From positions 1 to 15,677 of the forward strand of contig CAZOGY010000089.1 of assembly GCA_964579305.1 (NCBI GenBank): DNA of 15,677 nucleotides, in the 5' to 3' direction. The notes beneath the pieces were generated by a model. That model saw nothing but the letters and a program-made list of their open reading frames with translations, was not told the origin of the DNA and did no database searches. The position numbers were made by a program, and so were the translations under genes. This document shows positions 7,577 to 13,579 of this stretch, one piece after another; positions within the stretch are counted from its first letter, which is position 1; every line of letters begins with the position of its first letter. The DNA is from JBCBWG01 sp964579305. Its GTDB lineage: Bacteria > Pseudomonadota > Alphaproteobacteria > Rhizobiales > Hyphomicrobiaceae.

Positions 7577-7612
7577 TTTGCGAGCGTCCGTCGCAAAGCT
7601 GTCAATTGACAG
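7577..7612. terminator. Hairpin followed by a perfect 14-bp palindrome
   Basis: TTTGCGA (7577-7583) pairs with TCGCAAA (7591-7597). One base later comes CTGTCAATTGACAG (7599-7612), a perfect palindrome. They begin directly after the stop at 7574-7576 and precede the next gene by about 130 bases. There is no T-run. The first could end transcription of the upstream gene and the second could be an operator for the downstream gene; both are inferences. Confidence 0.35.
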
Positions 7613-7739
7613 AGGTCGCCTCGCCAGCGATTGAGCGGGACACGCCTTGAGAACAGCGCGCTGGCACAGACCGTTCACGGTGCCCAGCGTCGCGGCATTA
7701 TCAGGGCTGTCTGACCACAAGCGCGAAGGTGTCCTCTTT

Positions 7740-8237
7740 ATGGTTCGTTTCAGTCTTGTTGCTGTTGCAGCTCTTCTTGTCTTCACAGTCGGTTTGTCGT
7801 TGCAGAGCACCGGCTCCGTGGCCCAGGCGGCAACGCCGTTTACGTCACTTGAAGGCACCTGGCGCGGGCAAGGTCGCTTGCGGCTTTCCAACGGTCGGTT
7901 CGAAAGCCTGAGCTGCCGCGCGTATTACACGCCGCGCGCCAACGGAAGCCGTATGGGCCTGGCGATCCGATGCGCCTCGGCAAGCAATCGCATCGAGATC
8001 CGATCAAACTTGCGGTATCGCGGCGGACGCGTGTCTGGGAGCTGGATTGAGCGCACGTTCAATGCGTCCGGTACCGTTTCAGGGATCGCAAAAACGGGAC
8101 GCGTTGCGTTGCGCATTGCCGGAAGCATCACCGGTCGGATGAGTATTTCTTTCGGAGGAAACCGGCAGTCGGTTTCGATCAGCACGGGTGGGACCGGCGC
8201 CGCATTGCGCAACGTGTCGATCTCGTTGTCACGATAA
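7740..8237 (+). CDS. Exported beta-rich protein, conserved hypothetical
   Basis: This 165-residue protein has a signal peptide (MVRFSLVAVAALLVFTVGLS..., cleavage after VAQA). The mature domain starts TPFTSLEGTWRGQGRLRLSN and alternates hydrophobic and polar residues with frequent Gly, Ser and Arg: CRAYYTPRANGSRMGLAIRC, then SNLRYRGGRVSGSWIERTFN, ending SVSIST...NVSISLSR. Two Cys lie about 20 residues apart. The pattern suggests an all-beta, possibly lipocalin- or barrel-like fold in the periplasm. I recognise it as a type of hypothetical protein common in Hyphomicrobiales with no assigned role. The ATG at 7740 begins the signal peptide, with GAAGG about 10 bases upstream; starts further upstream add an unrelated leader. 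It converges on the SDR gene with a strong hairpin between them. Confidence 0.8.
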   Translation: MVRFSLVAVAALLVFTVGLSLQSTGSVAQAATPFTSLEGTWRGQGRLRLSNGRFESLSCRAYYTPRANGSRMGLAIRCASASNRIEIRSNLRYRGGRVSGSWIERTFNASGTVSGIAKTGRVALRIAGSITGRMSISFGGNRQSVSISTGGTGAALRNVSISLSR

Positions 8238-8296
8238 GTCGTGGCTGTTGGCACGGCCTGATGCGCAATTCATGCATGTCGCATCCAATCGGATTC

Positions 8297-8328
8297 ACGC
8301 CCCAGGGCCGCAATGCGGCCCGGGGCGT
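8297..8328. terminator. Strong GC hairpin between convergent genes
   Basis: ACGCCCC (8297-8303) pairs with GGGGCGT (8322-8328), and GGGCCGC (8305-8311) pairs with GCGGCCC (8315-8321). This gives a 14-bp stem with one bulged A and a 3-base loop. It lies 60 bases after the plus-strand stop and 77 bases after the minus-strand SDR stop. There is no T-run, so bidirectional termination is likely by position but not proven by form. Confidence 0.55.
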
Positions 8329-8351
8329 CGTCCTTGCGGGTATCTCGGGTG

Positions 8352-8396
8352 CATGGGCTTAGAGCCAGGGTCGCGTTGGGCGGCCCTGAGCCCATG
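8352..8396. terminator. Second inverted repeat before the SDR stop codon
   Basis: CATGGGCT (8352-8359) pairs with AGCCCATG (8389-8396), and CAGGG (8366-8370) with CCCTG (8384-8388), leaving a 6-base bulge on one side. It ends nine bases from the SDR stop at 8405 and would form just downstream of that gene on the minus strand. It may act with the neighbouring hairpin to separate the two convergent transcripts. Confidence 0.4.
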
Positions 8397-8404
8397 GACA
8401 CCCG

Positions 8405-9157
8405 TCAGCCGCGCCCAACGAAGGGCATTTTCGTTGCCATGATCGTCATGAACTGGACATTGGCGTCGAGCGGCAATTCCGACATGAAAACAATGGCGTC
8501 GGCGACGTGTTCGACGTCCATCACTGCCTCGGCCATGATGTCGCCGTTGGCTTGCGGAACCCCATGTTTCATGCGGCCGCCCATGTCGGTGTCGGCGTTC
8601 CCAATGTCGATTTGCGAGCACGCAATATCGTACTTGCGGCAATCGAGTGAAATCGATTTTGTCAAACCGCTTATGGCATGTTTCGTCGCGGTGTAGGCGA
8701 CTGAATTGGGTCGCGGCGCGTACGCTGAGATGGAGCCGTTATTGATGATACGGCCGCCCATCGGCGTTTGGGCCTTCATGATTTTGATGGCCTCCTGCAC
8801 GCAATAAAAGCAGGCCGAGAGGTTGACGTCGACGACCTTGCGCCAGGTTTCCGGCTCCAACTCCTCCATTGGCACGGGCGGTGCACCCATCCCTGCGTTG
8901 TTGAACAAAACGTCCAGACGACCGAACGCATCGTGGGTTTTGGCGAACAGGTCGCGGACCGCGGCCACGTCGGTCACGTCGGTTGGGACGGGCAGCATGC
9001 GGCCGCCGCCTTCTTTGGCCATGGAGGCTGTATTATCGAGCTCCGCGGCCCGGCGCCCGGCGAGCGCGACGTCGTAGCCTTTCGCCTGAAGCGCCAGCGC
9101 AGATGATCTGCCAATGCCGCTGCCGGCCCCCGTGATCAGGGCCACTTTGTTTGCCAT
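8405..9157 (-). CDS. Short-chain dehydrogenase/reductase (classical SDR)
   Basis: A 250-residue cytosolic NAD(P)-dependent oxidoreductase with a Rossmann fold. It shows the cofactor motif TGAGSGIG (9-16), Arg35-Arg36 after the second strand (favouring NADPH), Asp60, NNAG (86-89) and Asn112. The catalytic Ser142, Tyr155 and Lys159 lie in GSISAYAPRPNSVAYTATK. Length is normal for the classical family. The ATG at 9157 is fixed by a strong GGAGGAAAG site; earlier in-frame starts would only add leader. The substrate cannot be predicted. It stands alone, divergent from a small secreted-protein gene. Confidence 0.92.
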   Translation of the reverse strand: MANKVALITGAGSGIGRSSALALQAKGYDVALAGRRAAELDNTASMAKEGGGRMLPVPTDVTDVAAVRDLFAKTHDAFGRLDVLFNNAGMGAPPVPMEELEPETWRKVVDVNLSACFYCVQEAIKIMKAQTPMGGRIINNGSISAYAPRPNSVAYTATKHAISGLTKSISLDCRKYDIACSQIDIGNADTDMGGRMKHGVPQANGDIMAEAVMDVEHVADAIVFMSELPLDANVQFMTIMATKMPFVGRG

Positions 9158-9382
9158 CCGCTTTCCTCCCAACCTTTTGTCTTCGATTTTTTGTGTGGCC
9201 TCCATCCTAGCGGTGCAATCGGCGCCGGGAAAGCGGAGGCCGTGGTCCGAACGTGGCCACAACTGAACTTTTGAAACCTCCGGCCGTTGGCGCGGAACGC
9301 AACGCAAGTGTGACTGCGCGGCAAGTGTCGCGGGGATCGGTCCGTGGTAGCTTGCAGGCAAATCGCATTCGGGGAGATCGCG

Positions 9383-9718
9383 ATGTTGAAGCGCGCAGGA
9401 CTATTCATCGCCGTGGCCGGCTTGGCGTTCGGCGCGGTCGCCGGCATGGCAGCAGCTTCGGGCCACGTGATTGGCTACGTTGTTGCTGAAAGCGACTATG
9501 GCCATGGCAAAGTGCGTGGCGCGGTGCGCGAGACGCGTCTCGGACGCCAGGTCCGTCTACCGGGCGGCACATGGGTCTACTGCCGGCAAAGCTGCAGCGA
9601 GACTTTGCGGGTTGAGACCGTTGACTTTTGGCACACGCCGCGCGGTGGCGGTGCAGACGAAAGCGACGAGGGCGTGAGCGTCTTCGGGCGCCCCTTGCGG
9701 TTGCACTTCGGCCGCTGA
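9383..9718 (+). CDS. Small exported protein with a conserved VRLPGGTWVYCRQSC motif, unknown function
   Basis: This 111-residue protein has a signal peptide (MLKRAGLFIAVAGLAFGAVA..., cleavage near AAASG). The core reads LGRQVRLPGGTWVYCRQSC, then SETLRVETVDFWHTP, with two Cys four apart and a Gly/Asp-rich linker before the C-terminal RPLRLHFGR. I recognise the LPGGTW...C...SC...TLR..TVDFW pattern as one conserved in small exported proteins of Hyphomicrobiales; no function is known to me. GGGGAG lies six bases before the ATG, which fixes the start. A stem-loop follows the stop. It is divergent from the SDR gene. Confidence 0.8.
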   Translation: MLKRAGLFIAVAGLAFGAVAGMAAASGHVIGYVVAESDYGHGKVRGAVRETRLGRQVRLPGGTWVYCRQSCSETLRVETVDFWHTPRGGGADESDEGVSVFGRPLRLHFGR

Positions 9719-9738
9719 GCCCCGTTGGTCGGCGCTTG

Positions 9739-9761
9739 CCGGGTCGCAGATGGCGGCCCGG
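9739..9761 (+). terminator. Stem-loop downstream of the small exported-protein gene
   Basis: CCGGGTCGC (9739-9747) pairs with GCGGCCCGG (9753-9761) over nine positions including one G-T pair, with a 5-base loop. It begins 20 bases after the stop. A six-T run appears only later (9784-9789), too far for a classic intrinsic terminator. Confidence 0.4.
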
Positions 9762-9834
9762 TTGGCAGCATTTGCAGCGTTCAGTTTTTTAAACCGGCAG
9801 TGCGTCCGCGATCGTCGATGCGCGTCAGCGCGCG

Positions 9835-10476
9835 TCACCCCACGAGGAATGGATTGGTCTGACGCTCTTGACCGATCGTGCTGGGCGGGCCGTGACCGCA
9901 AATGAACGTGATGTCATCGCCCAGCGGCAAAATCTTGGTCTTGATGGCCTCGATAAGCGCTGCGTGGTCGCCGTAGGGAAAATCCGTGCGGCCGATTGAG
10001 CCCTGGAAGATCACATCGCCAACGAGCGCGAACTTGTCAGCGGGGCTGACGAAGACCACCGATCCCGGCGAGTGACCGGGACAGTGCAAGACCTCAAAAT
10101 CTCGCCCGGCGATCGCGACGGTATCGCCCTCGACAAGCCAGCGATCCGGCGTGACGTTTTTGGCATCATCCACGCCAAACGATGGGCCCGAAGTCTCCAA
10201 ATCCTCAAGCAGAAAGCGGTCAGCTTCGTGCGGCCCCGTGATTGCGACACCGAGTTGCTCGCGCAATTCTGATGCGCCACCGGCGTGGTCGAAATGGCCG
10301 TGTGTCAGAACAATCTGCTCGACGGTGATACCGGTTTCATTGATTGCGCCGGTGATCGCAGAGACATCGCCGCCGGGATCGACAACAACGCCGCGCTTCG
10401 TCTCCTCGTCCCACACGAGGCTGCAATTCTGCTGAAGCCGCGTCACCGGTACGATGGCTGCATGCAATTTACCCAT
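9835..10476 (-). CDS. Metallo-beta-lactamase-fold hydrolase, YcbL/glyoxalase II-like
   Basis: A 213-residue cytosolic zinc hydrolase. The metal-binding set is complete: THGHFDH (His59, His61, Asp63, His64), His135 in CPGHSPGS, Asp154 in GDVIFQGSIGRTD, and His195 in CGHGP. The length and the GSIGRTDFPYGD motif match the short type II hydroxyacylglutathione hydrolases such as YcbL, which lack the C-terminal substrate domain of classical GloB. The likely reaction is thioester hydrolysis such as of S-lactoylglutathione, but other MBL hydrolases share this look. The ATG at 10476 starts the conserved MGKLHAAIVPVTRLQQNC; only a weak ribosome site is visible. It follows ctrA on the same strand but is separated by the ctrA terminator. 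Confidence 0.9.
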   Translation of the reverse strand: MGKLHAAIVPVTRLQQNCSLVWDEETKRGVVVDPGGDVSAITGAINETGITVEQIVLTHGHFDHAGGASELREQLGVAITGPHEADRFLLEDLETSGPSFGVDDAKNVTPDRWLVEGDTVAIAGRDFEVLHCPGHSPGSVVFVSPADKFALVGDVIFQGSIGRTDFPYGDHAALIEAIKTKILPLGDDITFICGHGPPSTIGQERQTNPFLVG

Positions 10477-10628
10477 CGGGCGTGTCCTGCGATCTGTCTG
10501 TTTCCTTGTGCCCGCCTACCACATCGGGCGTGGCAACGATACGTCATCGCAGGTCGGCAGCCTGGCAAGCGCTTGGCTGCTTGGGCCGAAGCCCTGCCGC
10601 CGCGTCCTCAATGCCATGCCCGCCGAAC

Positions 10629-10656
10629 AAAAAGCCCCGCCGGTTGGCGAGGCTTT
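10629..10656 (-). terminator. Rho-independent terminator of ctrA
   Basis: On the minus strand GGCTTT-region arms (AAAGCC 10631-10636 with GGCTTT 10651-10656, CGCC 10638-10641 with GGCG 10646-10649, one mismatch, 4-base loop) are followed by five T residues (A-run 10629-10633 on plus). It starts 47 bases after the ctrA stop and separates ctrA from the downstream hydrolase gene. Confidence 0.85.
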
Positions 10657-10702
10657 GTGTTTCATTTTCTTGTTTTGGTTTTGAGTTGACTTGTGAGCCG
10701 GT

Positions 10703-11401
10703 TCAGGCTGCTGCGGTATCCTCATCAGAGGGATCGCGCAGCACATAACCGCGGCCCCAAACCGTCTCGATATAATGCTGTCCACCGGTAGCCGTTTGCA
10801 GCTTTTTGCGGAGCTTGCAGATGAACACGTCAATGATCTTCAATTCAGGCTCGTCCATGCCACCGTAAAGATGGTTGAGGAACATTTCTTTCGTCAGCGT
10901 CGTACCTTTGCGCAGCGAAAGTAATTCCAGCATCTGATATTCTTTACCGGTCAAATGCACGCGTTGTCCGTGGACTTCGACCGTTTTTGTATCCAGATTG
11001 ACTTTCAATTCGCCGGTTTCGATCACCGATTGCGCATGGCCTTTTGAACGGCGCACAATCGCATGGATCCGGGCGACGAGTTCGTCCTTGTGGAACGGCT
11101 TTGTCATGTAGTCATCAGCGCCGAATCCGAGGCCGCGGACCTTGTCCTCAATGCCGGCAAGCCCCGACAAAATCAGGATCGGCGTGCCAACCTTGCCAAC
11201 GCGCAAGGTCTTGAGGACTTCATAACCGCTCATGTCAGGCAGGTTCAGGTCCAACAGAATGATATCGTAATCGTAAAGTTTGCCGAGATCGACGCCTTCT
11301 TCACCCAGATCGGTCGTGTAGACGTTAAAGCCTTCCGACTGCAGCATCAGTTCGATGCTTTGTGCCGTTGCCCTGTCATCTTCAATCAGAAGAACCCGCA
11401 T
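10703..11401 (-). CDS. ctrA: Cell-cycle response regulator CtrA
   Basis: CtrA is the OmpR-type response regulator that controls cell-cycle, flagellar and pilus genes in alphaproteobacteria; in Caulobacter it also binds the replication origin. The 232-residue protein has a receiver domain (1 to about 118) with Asp8-Asp9, phospho-acceptor Asp51 in DIILLDLNLPD, Ser79 and Lys101 (TKPF). It also has a winged-helix DNA-binding domain (about 124-222; LTGKEYQMLELLSLRKG, VWGRGYVL). The length matches the usual 231 or so. It ends in three alanines, which fits the C-terminal AA signal needed for ClpXP degradation in Caulobacter CtrA. ATG 11401 has AGAGAGGA just upstream. It has its own terminator, a long upstream region, and fliJ divergent. 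Confidence 0.98.
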   Translation of the reverse strand: MRVLLIEDDRATAQSIELMLQSEGFNVYTTDLGEEGVDLGKLYDYDIILLDLNLPDMSGYEVLKTLRVGKVGTPILILSGLAGIEDKVRGLGFGADDYMTKPFHKDELVARIHAIVRRSKGHAQSVIETGELKVNLDTKTVEVHGQRVHLTGKEYQMLELLSLRKGTTLTKEMFLNHLYGGMDEPELKIIDVFICKLRKKLQTATGGQHYIETVWGRGYVLRDPSDEDTAAA

Positions 11402-11504
11402 GCCATCCTCTCTTTGTCCGGCCAGCATTTTCCTGGCCGCGTCCTCACCAGACGACGCATTCCTTGCCTGCCCCAATCGAATGGCTGCAGTATGCCAACG
11501 AGAA

Positions 11505-11520
11505 GTTAACAAAGCCTAAG
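11505..11520 (-). promoter_or_regulatory. Possible CtrA-type site upstream of ctrA
   Basis: GTTAA-N6-CTAAG on plus, 104 bases before the ctrA start; on the minus strand it reads CTTAGGCTTTGTTAAC. One half equals the TTAA half of a CtrA box. The same spaced motif lies before the tadG-like gene. CtrA autoregulation is known in Caulobacter; here it is inferred. Confidence 0.35.
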
Positions 11521-11578
11521 GCTTCGTTGCTCAAACTGGCTAATCGGTCGTTACGCGAAAGAAATTAGAAACACTTCG

Positions 11579-11600
11579 GGCCAATTCGGGCGAATTGGCC
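11579..11600. repeat. Perfect 22-bp palindrome upstream of ctrA
   Basis: Ten-base arms GGCCAATTCG (11579-11588) and CGAATTGGCC (11591-11600) are separated by GG. It lies 178 bases upstream of the ctrA start and about 410 bases before fliJ, with no T-run. A dimeric regulator operator is the simplest reading; no regulator is identified. Confidence 0.5.
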
Positions 11601-11955
11601 TTACAATGGCTGCCGGAAACGCATTACAGGAGGAAAGCGATCGTACCGCTTTGAGCCAATCGCATGCGTCCAAGGGGCGGAGTTTTGCGATGGTCGGGCC
11701 GACTGACGACTGACAAATTGTGGATAACATAATTCGCGAGCGCGCCCTAGCCGGCTCAAGCGGGAAGATTCCCTGCCAAGACATGAACGCAACGCTCTAG
11801 ATCAGCCATGTGACCTTAACGCCACACAAAGACCACTGTGCGACATTGCGGATGTGTCGGCGAGGTGGGGGGTTTGGCCCAGAGCCACACTGGTGGGGTT
11901 GCGAATTTACGAGAAAAGCGCAAAACTTACCGCTATTGTCGATACTTACGCGTCC

Positions 11956-11970
11956 TGGCATGAAATTTGT
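11956..11970 (+). promoter_or_regulatory. Weak sigma-54-like promoter candidate before fliJ
   Basis: TGGCATGAAATTTGT matches the -24 element TGGCA-G and spacing of sigma-54 promoters, but the -12 element reads TTGT where TTGC is expected. It lies about 44 bases before the fliJ ATG. Sigma-54 drives late flagellar genes in Caulobacter; for fliJ this is only a suggestion. Confidence 0.25.
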
Positions 11971-12013
11971 TTCGGGCAGGCCGGCGTTCGGAGTTTGAGT
12001 TGAGGGTCTGACG

Positions 12014-12391
12014 ATGAAATCGCGCGAAGCGGCAATGCGCTTGAAGCAGCTCAAAGCTGACGAAAAGGCGCGCACGGTCACCGAGCTGGAACAGATGATC
12101 GGTGAGTTCGACCAGATGGCCGGCGAACTAGAGCGGCAAGTTGCGGCTGAAGAAGAGCGGACCGGCATCACCGATGCGTCGCACTTCGCCTATTCGACGT
12201 TTGCGCGTTCAGCAGCGCAGCGCCGCGAGAACCTGCTGGTGTCCCTGGCGAACCTACGGACGCAGCTTGAGACGGCGGTCGCAGCGCGTGACGAGGCTTT
12301 GGCCGAACTCGACGAGACCGACCCGATCCGCCAGCGCTACGCGGCTACGCTGGCTGACAGCGGAAGCTATCTGGGCGGCTCGGCCAACTGA
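12014..12391 (+). CDS. fliJ: Flagellar export protein FliJ
   Basis: FliJ is a soluble coiled-coil component of the flagellar type III export apparatus; it binds the ATPase ring FliI/FliH and FlhA and helps handle substrates. The 125-residue protein is almost all helical and charged: MKSREAAMRLKQLKADEKAR at the start, IGEFDQMAGELERQVAAEEE in the middle, then FARSAAQRRENLLVSLANLR. This two-helix heptad pattern and the EERTGITDASHFAYSTFA turn match alphaproteobacterial FliJ. GAGGG seven bases upstream supports the start. The position beside ctrA supports the call. No other flagellar gene is in the window, so it would be expressed alone. Confidence 0.85.
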   Translation: MKSREAAMRLKQLKADEKARTVTELEQMIGEFDQMAGELERQVAAEEERTGITDASHFAYSTFARSAAQRRENLLVSLANLRTQLETAVAARDEALAELDETDPIRQRYAATLADSGSYLGGSAN

Positions 12392-12505
12392 GCCTACGCC
12401 CATACGGTCTCGCAAGCCGCGCGACGGTTCGGCAAGCGTCGCTGCGGCGGCGCACATAAGCTCAGTGCGCGGATGCACGATTGCGTGCGCCAGATCAGCA
12501 GGGCC

Positions 12506-12553
12506 AGTTTCTGGGCAAGTTTCTGGGCAAGCTTCTGGGCAAGCTTCTGGGCA
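12506..12553. repeat. 12-bp tandem repeat, four copies
   Basis: The unit is AGYTTCTGGGCA; copies 1-2 have AGTTTC and copies 3-4 have AGCTTC, followed by a partial AG. On plus in one frame it would encode Phe-Trp-Ala-Ser repeated, but the surrounding frame has no ribosome site or protein character, so I treat it as a non-coding minisatellite prone to slippage. Confidence 0.9.
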
Positions 12554-12791
12554 AGTCAGTGTATGCGGTCGTTGGGTTTGTCATCCAGACAGCCGCGCAC
12601 ACGCCGCCAGGCCGGCATACCGCACGGCACAACAACGGTCCCTGATTTCGTGTCGGCAGGCCCGCCAGCACCCAGTTCAACGTTTTTATGCGCATAGGCC
12701 GATCAGGTTTGATCCTGGCCGGCCCGTTGTCGTCTTGCGGGACTGTTTGCCTCTGCGCACTCGCAGGTCGCGCGGCGGGGCGGCGATCAAT

Positions 12792-12832
12792 ATCCGATCC
12801 TAGGGAATCGCTTCGCGGTTCACAGATCGGAT
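12792..12832. repeat. Composite stem-loop next to the REP-like element
   Basis: Outer arms ATCCGATC (12792-12799) and GATCGGAT (12825-12832) enclose an inner stem GAATCGC/GCGGTTC with one G-T pair and loop TTC. It lies 25 bases from the REP-like repeat and may be part of the same mobile intergenic unit. Confidence 0.5.
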
Positions 12833-12857
12833 CAGAGCGCTTTGTCTCTAAAATGTC

Positions 12858-12918
12858 AGAGCACCATTTTCCCACCACTTGACCGCAATTGCGGTCACGT
12901 GTGGTCGGATGATGCTCT
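12858..12918. repeat. REP/RIME-like palindromic intergenic element
   Basis: Outer arms AGAGCA (12858-12863) and TGCTCT (12913-12918) enclose partly paired flanks and a perfect 18-bp centre TGACCGCAATTGCGGTCA (12880-12897). The layout, with a CTAGAGCATCATCCG edge, resembles short palindromic repeats scattered between genes in Hyphomicrobiales genomes. It overlaps the sciP TAG (12917-12919), so it could also form the 3' hairpin of the sciP transcript. No second copy is visible in this window. Confidence 0.6.
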
Positions 12919-13216
12919 AGTTCCGGTATTCCTGGACGCGGGTTGCGCGTAGACCGGCAAGACCGTGTTTTTCGATGGATCGCTGCCAGCTCAAGAACTC
13001 ATCGACGGTCAGCTTATAGCGTTCGCAAGCTTCCTCGAGGCTCAGCAGGCCACCGCGAACGGCTGCCACGACTTCTGCCTTCCGTCGGATGACCCAGCGC
13101 TTCGTGTCCTTGGGCGGGAGGTCAGCGACGGTTAACGGGCTGCCATCGGGACCGATGACGTAACGGACGCGGGAACGGAATTGCTGATCGGCCATGGGAC
13201 TCGGTACACTCGCCAT
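12917..13216 (-). CDS. sciP: SciP, small CtrA inhibitory protein (DUF1153)
   Basis: In Caulobacter SciP binds CtrA and blocks RNA-polymerase recruitment at CtrA-activated promoters, and it also binds DNA. The 99-residue protein carries the conserved block VIGPDGSPLTVADLPP, TKRWVIRRKAEVVAAVRGGL, and a helix-turn-helix-like LSLEEACERYKLTVDEFLSWQ. It ends GLAGLRATRVQEYRN. The length is close to the family norm of about 90-95. Two starts are possible: ATG 13216 and ATG 13195, seven codons later; neither has a strong ribosome site, and the conserved part starts after both. A near-consensus CtrA box lies 30 bases upstream. ctrA is 1.5 kb away on the same strand with fliJ between. Confidence 0.95.
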   Translation of the reverse strand: MASVPSPMADQQFRSRVRYVIGPDGSPLTVADLPPKDTKRWVIRRKAEVVAAVRGGLLSLEEACERYKLTVDEFLSWQRSIEKHGLAGLRATRVQEYRN

Positions 13217-13245
13217 TGATTGCCTGTAACACTAGAGATTGCGCC

Positions 13246-13260
13246 TTAAGAAGCGTCTAA
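13246..13260 (-). promoter_or_regulatory. Near-consensus CtrA box upstream of sciP
   Basis: TTAA-GAAGCGT-CTAA on plus matches the CtrA full site TTAA-N7-TTAA at seven of eight fixed bases with exact spacing. It lies 30 bases from the sciP start. In Caulobacter sciP is activated by CtrA, so the site has a sensible role; binding itself is inferred. Confidence 0.55.
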
Positions 13261-13418
13261 ACCTGCTAGTAAACATTGCATATTCTGGTGTCTCAATTTC
13301 TTTGAGTACCAAGCGGCTCGATGGTTAACCGTGCGCACGCTGTCGACCAGGCAGCAGGCACGGTGCCGCGCCGGCTTGCCGAACCGGCCCGAGGTGATTG
13401 ATAGTGCCAGAGCAACGC

Positions 13419-13436
13419 CCAACTTAAGTAAGTTGG
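13419..13436. repeat. 18-bp inverted repeat in the sciP-mnmA intergenic region
   Basis: CCAACTTA (13419-13426) and TAAGTTGG (13429-13436) are separated by AG. It lies 144 bases before the mnmA ATG and about 200 bases before sciP. It looks like an operator for a dimeric regulator; there is no T-run. Confidence 0.45.
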
Positions 13437-13579
13437 CAGGCCCTGCGGCAGCCACGGCCGGCGCGCCGAGACGGTGAGAGTTGCCGGTCCGCTGTGGTCG
13501 TCGCGCAAAGCACTGAACAGGTCGGACAACCGTACGATGTTGACCGGCCCTCGAAACACACTCCGATCCAGACACGATT

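Larger units (their letters stand above)
11402..12013. other. Divergent intergenic region between ctrA and fliJ
   Basis: This is 612 bases with no convincing gene. It contains a GTTAA-N6-CTAAG motif (11505-11520) with an overlapping inverted repeat AAGCCT-A-AGGCTT (11512-11524), and a perfect 22-bp palindrome (11579-11600). A CcrM-type GANTC site, GATTC, lies at 11765-11769 inside the small palindrome GGGAAGATTCCC, and there is a weak sigma-54-like site before fliJ. The length and density of sites fit a multi-promoter control region for ctrA, as known in Caulobacter, but no promoter can be placed with confidence. Confidence 0.6.
12392..12916. other. Gene-free stretch between fliJ and sciP
   Basis: This is 525 bases with no reading frame that looks like a real protein. 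It holds a four-copy 12-bp tandem repeat (12506-12553), a composite stem-loop (12792-12832), and a REP-like imperfect inverted repeat (12858-12918) that reaches the sciP stop. No T-run terminator is seen for either convergent gene. Confidence 0.6.
13217..13579. other. Divergent intergenic region between sciP and mnmA
   Basis: This is 363 bases without a convincing gene. It holds the CtrA-like box (13246-13260), a hairpin TGGT..CTCAA / TTGAG..ACCA (13286-13311), a TTAACC half-site near 13326, and an 18-bp palindrome (13419-13436). It must contain promoters for both divergent genes, but no clear -35/-10 pair stands out. Confidence 0.5.

Noticed and set aside
12506..12553. CRISPR array
   Set aside because: The 12-base units are contiguous with no spacers.
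12473..12697. Small protein with Phe-Trp-Ala-Ser repeats encoded by the tandem repeat
   Set aside because: No ribosome site, no protein-like flanks, and the repeat is explained as a DNA minisatellite.
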